The translations under genes were made by a program, and so were the position numbers. Under the pieces are notes generated by a model. The model searched no databases, was not told the origin of the DNA, and saw only the letters and a program-made list of their open reading frames with translations. Positions 15,899 through 24,221 of a stretch of 64,000 nt of DNA are shown here, piece after piece. Source of the stretch: Halopseudomonas sp002296055 (GTDB lineage Bacteria > Pseudomonadota > Gammaproteobacteria > Pseudomonadales > Pseudomonadaceae); assembly GCF_050876985.1 (NCBI RefSeq), contig NZ_JBPAPP010000002.1; one strand, written 5' to 3'. How positions within the stretch are numbered: the first letter of the stretch is position 1; each line of letters begins with the position of its first letter.

Positions 15899-17269
15899 TC
15901 AGCGAACGCCCGAGGCACGCAGTGCGGCCGGGGTGAACTGGTTGTAGCTCGGGTCGAAGTCATACTGCGGAGCAGAGTTTTCTTCGGTGTACATACCCAG
16001 AGCGATATAGCGACCCGCCAGCAGGTCATACAGGGTCTCGATGGAGTAACCCGGGATCTTCTGCTGATAGTTGAAGCCGATATGGCCTTCACCTACGCGC
16101 CACAGGGTACCACGGCCGTCGTAATGATCAGCCAGGGAGATCATCCAGGAGTCTTCGTCCACAAAGAAATTACGCTGGGCGTAGATATGGCGCTGACCAT
16201 CCTTGACGTTACCCTGCACTTCCCACACACGGTGCAGCTCGAAGCGGGTGAAGTCGGGGTTGATGTGGCCAGCTTGCAGCACGTCATCATACTTCACGCC
16301 CGGCTCGGTCAGCTTGCCGCTGTTGTACGGGATGTAGATTTCTTTCTTGCCAACCAGTTTCCAGTCGTAACGGTCAGGAGCACCGTTGTACATGGAGAAG
16401 TTGTCAGAAGTACGCATACCGTCAGAGGCAGTACCCGGACCGTCATAAGCAACCTGCGGGGCACGACGTACGCGGCGCTGACCAGCGTTGTAAACCCAAG
16501 CCATACGCGGCTCTTTCAGCTGATCCAGGCTATCGTGCACCAGCAGAACGTTACCCGCCAGACGAGCCGGCGCATTTACACGCTGCTTGAAGAACAGCAG
16601 GGTGTTGGGCATGGTCGACGCGTCTACGTCGGACATCTGCTCCGGATAGCCAACCTCTTCTTCCATCTTGATCAGCGTGAACGAACCGTTGGTTTGCGGC
16701 ATGGCCTGCATGTACCAACGGTGGATGTTCAGGCGATAGCGGGTGTTGTGGTTCCAGACCACCTCGGCGCCGGACTTCGGAATCGGGAAGGCAAAAGAGC
16801 CGTGGGCAAAGCCAGAGATACCGTCACCGCCGTTGACCAGTTTGCCCTGACCTGCGGTCGCCTTGACCTGGTCATAGACCGACTGCGGGAAGCCGACGCT
16901 ACGCTCAGTCTTGTAGACCGGCATCTTGAAGGTTTCCGGATAACGCTCGAACAGTGCGACCTGGCCAGGAGTCAGGTTGTCCTTGTACTGCTGGTAGTTC
17001 TGAGCAGTAATGACGAACTCAGGCTGGTCGTCCTTGTACGGGCTTTCCAGGAAGTTGTTGGGCAGCGACTGACCAGCGTCAGTCGGCAGGCCACCGGTCC
17101 ACTCGGGAATGGTGCCGGCTGCGTTACCCTCTTTCTGAGCGCCGATCGGCGTCAGGGTAGTGCCCAGAGAATCGATTTCAGCCTGGGTCAGGCTTTGAGC
17201 CATAACACCCGTTGCCAGCAGGCTGAACGCCAGACCACCGGCGCCGATAAGAGTTGTTTGCATACGCAT
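15899..17269 (-). CDS. DUF1329 exported protein, module 2
   Basis: This is a paralogue of the 11103-12473 protein with the same length of 456 residues. The signal peptide ends near TGVMA-QSLTQAE. Long blocks such as QRVNAPARLAGNVLLVHDS are identical in both copies, whereas residues about 60-90 and the last 40 differ more. Synonymous changes are frequent even where the proteins are identical, so the copies are held together by selection rather than by very recent duplication. It lies 24 bases downstream of its DUF1302 partner and probably works with it at the outer membrane. Confidence 0.87.
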   Translation of the reverse strand: MRMQTTLIGAGGLAFSLLATGVMAQSLTQAEIDSLGTTLTPIGAQKEGNAAGTIPEWTGGLPTDAGQSLPNNFLESPYKDDQPEFVITAQNYQQYKDNLTPGQVALFERYPETFKMPVYKTERSVGFPQSVYDQVKATAGQGKLVNGGDGISGFAHGSFAFPIPKSGAEVVWNHNTRYRLNIHRWYMQAMPQTNGSFTLIKMEEEVGYPEQMSDVDASTMPNTLLFFKQRVNAPARLAGNVLLVHDSLDQLKEPRMAWVYNAGQRRVRRAPQVAYDGPGTASDGMRTSDNFSMYNGAPDRYDWKLVGKKEIYIPYNSGKLTEPGVKYDDVLQAGHINPDFTRFELHRVWEVQGNVKDGQRHIYAQRNFFVDEDSWMISLADHYDGRGTLWRVGEGHIGFNYQQKIPGYSIETLYDLLAGRYIALGMYTEENSAPQYDFDPSYNQFTPAALRASGVR

Positions 17270-17293
17270 ATTGTTGTTCTCCTGTGGTCAGTC

Positions 17294-19219
17294 TTAGAAG
17301 CTTACGCTGAAGCTGACGGAAGCGAAGTCGCGGTCAACGGCGGTGTTGTACTTGCCGTCAAAGAAGTCGGTGTAGCTAACAGAGGCGTTGTACTTATTGC
17401 CGTAGTCAGCATTCAGACCAACGCTGATTGCTTTAGCGTCTTCGGTGAAGTTGGGGCCGTAACCTTCAACGTCGTGTGACCAAGTCACGTTGGGGCTAAG
17501 GTTGATACCGGCGATAACGTTGCTGTACTCAAGCGAAGCGCGCAGGCGATAACCCCAGGACCAATCGGTATAGAAACCGTCGTTTTCACACCAGCTAGCA
17601 GCGTTCGGCGAACGATCAGCTGCGGCGGTGCCTTCGTTCGAGGCGCAGGAACCAGCACCGGTCGATGCGCCGTCGCCATCGACATATGGGCTCTGGCCGA
17701 ACAAGGAATCACGACCAAACTTAACGTCACCCAGACCGGCGATATAGTTCACACCAGCTTCGCCAACGAGGGCGAGACGGCTGGCGCCCATCACTCGATC
17801 AATGAAGTTCACGAACGTGACTTGAGCCTGATAAAACTCTTTACGCTCATAGCCAGCGATGTAGTCGCCAGGCTGAACATTACCGGCCAAGTCACGGTGC
17901 GTGTTGTCACTACCAGGCACGGTGATATTACCAACGCCGGGAACGGGAACACCTGCTGCCACGAGAGCTGTACGGCTCATGTCGCCAGTGTTGATCTGCA
18001 TAGGCATGTTCGGGCGGAAACTGAACTCACCTGAAACAGAAGCGCTGCCCATCATGGTTTGGAAACTGACACCGTACAGGCGAATATCCTCAGGATACTC
18101 AAAGAAGTAACCCGCCGGCCCCTCTACACCATCAACACCGGTCACAGTATCGATCATGCCTGGGATAGACAGAACACCACTGGGGAGAGCACCAGCCTGA
18201 ACCAGAGCAGCCGGGCCAGCCAGGCGACCAGCTACGTTAGAGTAGTAGGGCGAACGGCTATGATAATTCATGAAGTAAAAGCCAAACTCAGAATCGTTTA
18301 GCTCTGGCACAAACCAACGCAAGGCAGCACCAAACTGACCATCGTCACGCGCCTCTTTATCCTTGCGCGCTCGCACGATATAGCTGGATCCACCCAACGT
18401 AGCGTAGGCACCATTCTGCAGTCTAGGGTCACCTTGCGGGTAGTCTGTACCAGAAACGACCAAGCGGTCGTTACAGCCGGTCGCCAGAGTGTCAGACCCG
18501 AAGAAGGTGCCGCAATTGTCAATCGCATACGGCGCCCACTTGAGCTGGTAGAAGGCTTCCATGCTCAGATTTTCAGTCAAGCCCTGGGAGAGATACAGCA
18601 TCTCGACCGGCAGCAGACCTTCCTTCAACTCAGCCCCCGGACGGCGCAATGCGGCTACGTCAATCGGGTTGATTGAGTTGATGGAGTTTTGAATAAAGGT
18701 GGATTCACCCCAGCTAACGACCTGACGACCCAAGCGAACGTTGCCCGGATTGTTGCCAATGAAGTAGTTGTGGTAAACGAAAGCATCCAGCAGCGCCACA
18801 CCGGCACCTTTCACAAGCGGGGAACGGCCGGAGTCGTCGATATCATAAAAGCGCTGGCCACCGTCTTTTGTTTCAAAGTCGTACCAGTATTTGCCACGGA
18901 AGAACGCACCGGAATCACCGTAGCGCAGCTCTAGGTCATGGACACCGCGGAAAATTTTGGAAAACACGTCGCCGGCATCATAGTTCAGGCGGCCATCATC
19001 CGAGGTACGGGCAGCAGCCTCGCCACCGTTGGACAGAGAAATGAATCGCTTATCAGGCCCCTGAGTCGAAACACTCGCCCCAATAGACAGCTGGGAGTCC
19101 AGCTGAGCCTCTACTTCACCGATATTGAAACTGACTGCGTTAGCAGAACCAGAAAAGCTGGCCATACCAATTGCCAGAGGCAATGCGGCAAGAGACCAGG
19201 CATGCATTTTTTTTGTCAT
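17294..19219 (-). CDS. DUF1302 outer-membrane beta-barrel protein, module 2
   Basis: The 641-residue protein starts at the ATG at 19219 with the same MTKKMHAWSLAALPLAIG signal peptide and the same GGAG site as the paralogue; a longer upstream frame to 19348 is not needed. It ends in SVSF. Relative to module 1 it is 32 residues longer, mainly from insertions in loop-like regions: one near residue 360 and one near 430 (GVPVPGVGNITVPG). Those differences are where ligand or phage contact would be expected. It is followed by DUF1329 and is divergent from an AraC regulator. Confidence 0.87.
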   Translation of the reverse strand: MTKKMHAWSLAALPLAIGMASFSGSANAVSFNIGEVEAQLDSQLSIGASVSTQGPDKRFISLSNGGEAAARTSDDGRLNYDAGDVFSKIFRGVHDLELRYGDSGAFFRGKYWYDFETKDGGQRFYDIDDSGRSPLVKGAGVALLDAFVYHNYFIGNNPGNVRLGRQVVSWGESTFIQNSINSINPIDVAALRRPGAELKEGLLPVEMLYLSQGLTENLSMEAFYQLKWAPYAIDNCGTFFGSDTLATGCNDRLVVSGTDYPQGDPRLQNGAYATLGGSSYIVRARKDKEARDDGQFGAALRWFVPELNDSEFGFYFMNYHSRSPYYSNVAGRLAGPAALVQAGALPSGVLSIPGMIDTVTGVDGVEGPAGYFFEYPEDIRLYGVSFQTMMGSASVSGEFSFRPNMPMQINTGDMSRTALVAAGVPVPGVGNITVPGSDNTHRDLAGNVQPGDYIAGYERKEFYQAQVTFVNFIDRVMGASRLALVGEAGVNYIAGLGDVKFGRDSLFGQSPYVDGDGASTGAGSCASNEGTAAADRSPNAASWCENDGFYTDWSWGYRLRASLEYSNVIAGINLSPNVTWSHDVEGYGPNFTEDAKAISVGLNADYGNKYNASVSYTDFFDGKYNTAVDRDFASVSFSVSF

Positions 19220-19341
19220 TGTGCTGCTCCGTTTGGGTGACATGAAATCACGCACAGGGCGTGCGTGTTCAAGACCCTCGCAGTCTGTCACGAGGCCAGC
19301 ACCGAGAACTTGTCCGAAGCGGCCAACATATTTGGCCAAGG

Positions 19342-19360
19342 AGGACATTCAGAAAATGAA
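19342..19360. promoter_or_regulatory. conserved element AGGACATTCA-N5-TGAA, module 2
   Basis: Same 19-bp element as at 14455-14473, in the same orientation relative to the DUF1302 gene. A GGCCAA-N5-TTGGCC dyad lies 4 bases to its left. Conservation in two diverged promoters points to a protein-binding site shared by both AraC regulators. Confidence 0.55.
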
Positions 19361-19656
19361 TTGACACTATAAGCAAACACTAGGCGTCGCTCCGTAACGC
19401 CTGCGCTGTGTAGCTCACAGCAATCATCAACAGTCCGAAAACACCGCGATAGAGGACCTAGTCAAGGCGCCACGACAACTGATTCACAATGAGACAATTG
19501 CTACCCAGGGCACCGCTAAGGAAGCTGACGTACACCCGGCTCCAGCAAACGCCACCCTAGGCTAGGGTACATTGATTGCAACACAATTCTGCTCTGCGGA
19601 ACCACGTACCGGGCTTTTGTGGCGCCAGAATATCGTTATACTGCGCAGCCATAAAA

Positions 19657-19675
19657 GACAAAATTCGTTTTTGTC
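19657..19675. promoter_or_regulatory. GACAAAA-N5-TTTTGTC dyad before AraC regulator 2
   Basis: A perfect 7-bp inverted repeat with spacer TTCGT lies just after a TATACT -10 box (19637-19642) and 27 bases before the ATG at 19703. It may be an autoregulatory operator or a 5'-UTR hairpin. Confidence 0.4.
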
Positions 19676-19702
19676 ACAACAATGGTTAGCAGGATGCAGT
19701 CG

Positions 19703-20737
19703 ATGCTCGAACGTTCCAGTTCAGATTCCTTTGCCCACGTCCGCGAAAGCGCCTTTTGGGTAACTACCATTGAGCAGGCGCTGCGTCAGTACGAGCTAAC
19801 CCTGGCGTCGTCCAGCCACCTAGCATCCTTATTACACAGCCAAAGTAGTGGCGAGCCTTCCTTTATAGATCAGCGTCTGTGCTCCCATGCCTGGGACGAA
19901 GCTGTGCGCATTTCCGATGACCCTTTATTTGGTCTTCGTATCCACCGGGTATTTGCACCAACGGCTTTCGGCGCGCTAGCCCTGGCTGCTGCCTCCAGCC
20001 CGCGGATGGACACCGCCATCGCGCTGCTGGAGCGTTTTTTCAGCATTTTCAGTACGCAGCTGAAACTGGTTACGCGCGCCGAAGGCAGTCAGTTGATACT
20101 GCACCTGCAGCCTGTCGGGCAGCCGCACCCTCAGCACATTGATGCGGTACTCGGCTACCTCAGCCGTTTTTTCAACCGCCTGGATATCAGCAGCCAGGGT
20201 TTGTTGCAGGCTCTGCATATCCCCCACTGCAGCGATGAGGTCATGGCCCGCCGTCTGTTTCAGCGCAATCAGCTAATGTTCGGCGAGCAGCACGCACTGG
20301 CGCTGGACTTGAAACAGGTAAAACAGCCCCTGCCCAGTGCCTGTCCGTTCATTCTGCCGAAGCTGGTTGATACCCTTGAAACCATGCAAGCTGCTCTGCC
20401 CAGCTACGCATTAACCGAACAGGTCAAACGCCGCATTCATCTATTACTGGGTTCCGGTGATATCAGCGCCGAGCGGGTGGCAGAGCCATTGAACATCAGC
20501 TCGCGTCACCTGCGACGCAAGCTGAGCCAAGAAGGCACCAGTTACGAGCAGCTGGCCGATGAGGTACGACGCGAAGCGGCTATCCGGCTGATTGGCGACG
20601 GCCAGATGTCCTTGACCAGCATTGCCTACGAGCTGGGTTTTCTGGACCCCAGCAGCTTCACCCGCGCCTTCCGCCGCTGGACCAACATGAGTCCAACGGC
20701 TTACCGGCGCGAGCTGAGTCGCAGCAAAGGGGAATAA
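19703..20737 (+). CDS. AraC-family regulator of module 2
   Basis: This protein of about 344 residues has an N-terminal arabinose-binding-like domain and a C-terminal AraC HTH pair with SSRHLRRKLSQEG and LGFLDPSSFTRAFRRW near its end. The HTH region is close to that of the module 1 regulator, and the N-terminal sensing domain is much more divergent, which suggests similar DNA sites but different effectors. The ATG at 19703 is preferred because AGGA lies 8 bases upstream; ATGs at 19694 and 19682 are in frame. It is divergent from the second DUF1302-DUF1329 operon. Confidence 0.83.
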   Translation: MLERSSSDSFAHVRESAFWVTTIEQALRQYELTLASSSHLASLLHSQSSGEPSFIDQRLCSHAWDEAVRISDDPLFGLRIHRVFAPTAFGALALAAASSPRMDTAIALLERFFSIFSTQLKLVTRAEGSQLILHLQPVGQPHPQHIDAVLGYLSRFFNRLDISSQGLLQALHIPHCSDEVMARRLFQRNQLMFGEQHALALDLKQVKQPLPSACPFILPKLVDTLETMQAALPSYALTEQVKRRIHLLLGSGDISAERVAEPLNISSRHLRRKLSQEGTSYEQLADEVRREAAIRLIGDGQMSLTSIAYELGFLDPSSFTRAFRRWTNMSPTAYRRELSRSKGE

Positions 20738-20793
20738 GAGCACCCTGTAGCGCAGCCCAAACCTGCAAGGAGCGCACCGTACGGTGCCCCCTA

Positions 20794-21636
20794 TTATTCC
20801 GGCTTGATAAACAGCAGCGTCATGCGATCACTTTCGCCAATCGCCAAATAGTGAGCACGCTGCTCATCTCCCAGGCGTAATGTGGGCGGCAGGGTCCAGA
20901 CGCCTTCCGGATGATCGGTGGTGTCGCGCGGATTCTGGTTGGCCGGGCTGACTGACAACAGTTCAAAGCCAGCCTGGCTCGCCAACTCGCGCACCTTTTG
21001 TTCAGTGACATAACCCGAGTCGATCATCTGCTCCAGCGAGGTGCCGGCCTTGGCGCGATGCTCAACCACACCGAGCATGCCACCCGGCTTTAGCGCCGCA
21101 AAAAACTTGTCGAACATCACTTCTGCCTTGCCGTCGCCAGCCGCCAGCCAGTTATGAACGTTGCGGAACGTGAGCACCCGGTCAGCTGTGCCAGGTTCAG
21201 CGAGCGGCATATCCGCATCGTAATTCAGCGTGGTCAGCTGCACCTGATCGTAGCGTTCTGGGTGCTCTGCCAGCTTTTCCTCAAACCCTGCGCGAGAGCG
21301 GCGATAAAAGGCGACCTTGCTGTCCGGGTCGAAGTGGGCCGCGATCAGTGTGCCCTTGTCACGCAGCAGCGGCGCCAGCACCTCGGTATACCAGCCGCCG
21401 CCCGGCCAGACCTCCACCACGGTTTGCTCCGGTGTGACGCCAAAGAAAGTCAGCGTCTGCTCCGGATTGCGGTAGGCGTCGCGGGTGACATTGGTGATAG
21501 TGCGGCCGCTGTTGCCCACCGCGCTGCGGATCGCCTGCACCTGGGCCTCATCCAGTTGCGGCGGCGTCGGCGCCCCCGGCTCTTGGGCTTGAACGGTTGC
21601 TGCGCACAGCAGCAATGCATAGGCAAGTTTGCGCAT
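20794..21636 (-). CDS. exported SAM-methyltransferase-like protein (COG4798 type)
   Basis: The 280-residue protein starts at the ATG at 21636 (GAGG upstream) with a signal peptide, MRKLAYALLLCAATVQA. A Rossmann motif I-like EVWPGGGWYTEVLAP lies near residue 76 and LKPGGMLGVVEHR near 184, as in predicted methyltransferases of the COG4798 group. Methylation outside the cytoplasm lacks an obvious SAM supply, so the protein may not be a true methyltransferase or may be retained inside. It is divergent from the arsS-like cluster across a region with TGTAAC palindromes. Function unknown. Confidence 0.75.
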   Translation of the reverse strand: MRKLAYALLLCAATVQAQEPGAPTPPQLDEAQVQAIRSAVGNSGRTITNVTRDAYRNPEQTLTFFGVTPEQTVVEVWPGGGWYTEVLAPLLRDKGTLIAAHFDPDSKVAFYRRSRAGFEEKLAEHPERYDQVQLTTLNYDADMPLAEPGTADRVLTFRNVHNWLAAGDGKAEVMFDKFFAALKPGGMLGVVEHRAKAGTSLEQMIDSGYVTEQKVRELASQAGFELLSVSPANQNPRDTTDHPEGVWTLPPTLRLGDEQRAHYLAIGESDRMTLLFIKPE

Positions 21637-21813
21637 CGGGTCCTCTTCAATAATGGTCATGGCCTGCTCAGTGCGCAGACGGGGCACGGCCGCTGTACAC
21701 TGACAGTAACTACAAGATGCTGAAACAGCGCCGCGTGCCTGTCGCTGCCTTCTGGCCCTGTGACTGCCAAACGGCCGGTAGGTGCCGAAAAATGTTCGTT
21801 TTCACCCGCCTCG

Positions 21814-21850
21814 ATCTGTAACAGATGCACTCACCCGGAGTCTGTTACAT
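21814..21850. promoter_or_regulatory. ATCTGTAACAGAT palindrome and second TCTGTTACAT half, upstream of arsS-like gene
   Basis: ATCTGT-A-ACAGAT (21814-21826) is a perfect palindrome, and TCTGTTACA (21841-21849) is the exact reverse complement of TGTAACAGA in it, 15 bases away. The pair ends just upstream of the GAGGAG ribosome binding site of the radical SAM gene and looks like a two-site operator. The regulator is not encoded nearby in this window. Confidence 0.5.
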
Positions 21851-21868
21851 AGCAAATGAGGAGATACC

Positions 21869-22831
21869 GTGCGCGATACCCTGCCCCTACTCAACAAGCT
21901 GGACTTTCCGCCGTTGCACCGCGCAGCGCTGGACACCCTGCAGGTCAACCTGACCTACCGCTGCAACCAGCGCTGTCTGCATTGCCACGTCAACGCCGGC
22001 CCTACGCGCACCGAAAGCATGTCCGACGACCTGATTGCCCTGCTGCACCAGGTCATCGACGCCCACCCGGTTGCCACGCTGGACCTGACCGGCGGCGCGC
22101 CGGAAATGCACCCGCAGTTCCGCGCGCTGGTCAGCCATGCTCGGGCGGCCGGTATCCGGGTCATCGACCGCTGCAACCTGACCATTCTCAGCGAGCCCGG
22201 CTATGAGGGCCTGGCCGAATTTCTGGCAGCTGAACAGGTCGCCATCTCAGCCTCTCTGCCCTGCTACTCGCGAGACAATGTCGACCGCCAACGCGGTGAT
22301 GGCGTGTTTGAGCGTAGCATCGCGGGCCTGCGCCAGCTAAACCGGCTGGGGTACGGCCAGCCAGATAGCCCGCTGGAACTTAACCTGGTCTACAACCCCC
22401 AGGGGCCAAGCCTGCCACCGCCACAGCAGGCGCTGGAAGCCGATTACAAATCCCACCTTCTGGAGGACTTCGGTATTGTCTTCAGCCACCTGCACACCAT
22501 TACCAACCAGCCGATTGCGCGCTTCGGCAGCACGCTGGTCAGCCGTGGCCAATTCAACGACTACATGCAGTTACTGCGCGATAACTTTAGCGCCGACAAC
22601 CTGCCAGGCCTGATGTGCCGGGGCACGGTCAGCGTGGATTGGCGCGGCTACCTGTATGACTGCGACTTTAACCAGATGCTCGACTTGCCAATGCCCGTGC
22701 TGGCATCAGACCGCCCGCACCTGCGCGAGCTGCTCAGCCAACCTTTACAGGATCACCCCATAGCCACGCGTGATCATTGCTTTGCCTGCACCGCGGGGCA
22801 AGGCTCCAGCTGCGGCGGCACGCTCAACTGA
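21869..22831 (+). CDS. arsS: radical SAM protein of the ArsS / rSAM-selenodomain type
   Basis: The 320-residue protein has the radical SAM cluster motif CNQRCLHC (C32, C36, C39), a SAM-binding TGGAPEMHP near 76, and a Cys-rich C-terminus (CFACTAGQGSSCGG near 307-320) that could hold a second cluster. It matches the family called arsenosugar biosynthesis radical SAM protein ArsS, earlier known as radical SAM/Cys-rich or selenodomain-associated. ArsS makes a dimethylarsinoyl adenosine in cyanobacteria. The start is GTG at 21869, with GAGGAG upstream. It opens a cluster of coupled genes: symporter, phosphoesterase-like, flavoprotein fusion and two transferases. No arsM or arsR is seen in the window, so an arsenic role is not certain. 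Confidence 0.85.
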   Translation: MRDTLPLLNKLDFPPLHRAALDTLQVNLTYRCNQRCLHCHVNAGPTRTESMSDDLIALLHQVIDAHPVATLDLTGGAPEMHPQFRALVSHARAAGIRVIDRCNLTILSEPGYEGLAEFLAAEQVAISASLPCYSRDNVDRQRGDGVFERSIAGLRQLNRLGYGQPDSPLELNLVYNPQGPSLPPPQQALEADYKSHLLEDFGIVFSHLHTITNQPIARFGSTLVSRGQFNDYMQLLRDNFSADNLPGLMCRGTVSVDWRGYLYDCDFNQMLDLPMPVLASDRPHLRELLSQPLQDHPIATRDHCFACTAGQGSSCGGTLN

Positions 22832-22853
22832 CCTCAGAAGGATCCGACAATTC

Positions 22854-24221
22854 ATGATGACCGGCGTATTTTTCTGGGGTTTTCTGCTCGCCTACGGCGC
22901 CCTTATGTACTGGCTTTCACCGCGCACGGTTACGGTGGGCGGCTTCTTCAATGGCGAAGACAGCCAGGGCCGGCAGGCTTCGCCCATGCTGCTGACCACC
23001 AGCATCTTTATCAGCTGGATCTTCGCCAAGTCCGTGACCAACGCCGCCAACCTAGGTGCCGAGTTTGGCCTGATCGGCGGCCTGGCCTATGCCACCTACT
23101 GGCTGTCTATCCCGCTTTGCGGCTTGGTGATTTACCGCCTGCGTAAACGGTTTCAAGCCACCAGTCTGGTCAGCTTTCTAACCAGTCACTACGGCCGCAC
23201 CGCCGCACTGGCGTTCTCCGCTGCCATTCTTATCCGACTGTTCAATGAAGTCTGGAGTAACACCGCCGTCGTGGGTGGCTATTATGGCGACAGCGGCAGC
23301 CCAGCCTTTATCGGCGCCGCACTGCTGTTTACCGCCGTTACCCTGATCTACAGCCTGCGTGGAGGCCTGCGCAGCTCTATCCTGACCGATGCCGCGCAGG
23401 CCGCTATCTTCGTCATTGCGCTGGTCTGGGTACTGGGCATGGTGTTACCCAGCCACAGTCCCGGCGAGCTGGTCAGCACCAGCCACTGGGCGCTGAATGC
23501 CGGTGTCGACCTGTTTCTGGTCGCCTGCCTGCAGCTGGTCAGCTACCCATTCCACGACCCGGTACTGACCGACCGCGGCTTTATCAGTGAAGAAAAGTCC
23601 ATGCTGCGCGCCTTTACCCTGGCGGGCGTGCTCGGCTTTATTGCGATTTTGGCCTTCAGCCTGATCGGCGTGCACGCCACGCTCGGCGGCATCGAAGCCA
23701 GCGGCAACGTACCCGCCGCCTTAGCCAAAAGCCTGGGTGTTGGCGCATTGGTGGTAATGACCCTGGTGATGATCTCCGCCGCCGGCTCAACACTGGATTC
23801 CACCTTCTCCAGCCTCGCGCGGCTCAGTGGCCGAGAGTTACCCGCCCTGCTCGGTCGGGATTTTGGCCACAAGGCGATCGGCATCGGCATGGCCGCCATG
23901 ATGATTTTCGCCCTACTCGGCAACCTGCCCATGCTGGCCGGCACCGATATTCTCAAAGCCACCACCATCAGCGGCACCATGGTGATTGGTTTGGCGCCGG
24001 TGTTTTTGCTACATGGTCTGGTGCGGCCGACACAACTGGGGTTTCACCTGAGTTTCTGGACCGGCCTGAGCCTGGGTGTCGCGCTGACGGTCGGCTGGAT
24101 TCCGGCCAGCTGGGCGATCGGGGATGGCAAATACGCGCTGCTGCTGGGCACCAACCTCTATGGATTGCTGCTTTGCACCGCAGGCTACCTGCTGCCCGGC
24201 ATGGCCAGGAGAACCGCATGA
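22854..24221 (+). CDS. sodium:solute symporter family protein
   Basis: A 455-residue inner-membrane protein with about 12-13 hydrophobic segments. The SSS family is suggested by RGGLRSSILTDAAQAAIF near residue 180 and the AAGSTLDSTFSSLARL stretch near 305, which resembles the sodium-binding helix 8 region. AAGGA lies about 10 bases before ATG 22854. It follows arsS by 22 bases, and its stop overlaps the next start (ATGA), so it is part of the coupled cluster. It may import a substrate or export a product of the pathway; the solute is unknown. Confidence 0.85.
   Translation: MMTGVFFWGFLLAYGALMYWLSPRTVTVGGFFNGEDSQGRQASPMLLTTSIFISWIFAKSVTNAANLGAEFGLIGGLAYATYWLSIPLCGLVIYRLRKRFQATSLVSFLTSHYGRTAALAFSAAILIRLFNEVWSNTAVVGGYYGDSGSPAFIGAALLFTAVTLIYSLRGGLRSSILTDAAQAAIFVIALVWVLGMVLPSHSPGELVSTSHWALNAGVDLFLVACLQLVSYPFHDPVLTDRGFISEEKSMLRAFTLAGVLGFIAILAFSLIGVHATLGGIEASGNVPAALAKSLGVGALVVMTLVMISAAGSTLDSTFSSLARLSGRELPALLGRDFGHKAIGIGMAAMMIFALLGNLPMLAGTDILKATTISGTMVIGLAPVFLLHGLVRPTQLGFHLSFWTGLSLGVALTVGWIPASWAIGDGKYALLLGTNLYGLLLCTAGYLLPGMARRTA

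Larger units (their letters stand above)
19220..19702. other. long divergent intergenic region of module 2
   Basis: The 483 bases between the DUF1302 gene and its AraC regulator hold the shared element at 19342-19360, the dyad GGCCAA-N5-TTGGCC at 19321-19337, a TATACT -10 box at 19637-19642 and the GACAAAA-N5-TTTTGTC dyad at 19657-19675. I see no protein-coding gene here; the rest shows no pattern I can interpret. Confidence 0.5.

Noticed and set aside
11640..16640. Recent gene conversion between the two DUF1329 genes
   Set aside because: The protein block is identical but many synonymous sites differ, which fits purifying selection better than recent conversion.
15878..17479. Long plus-strand open frame opposite the second DUF1329 gene
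   Set aside because: A similar open frame lies opposite the first copy, as expected from shared codon bias; no ribosome binding site or protein signature.
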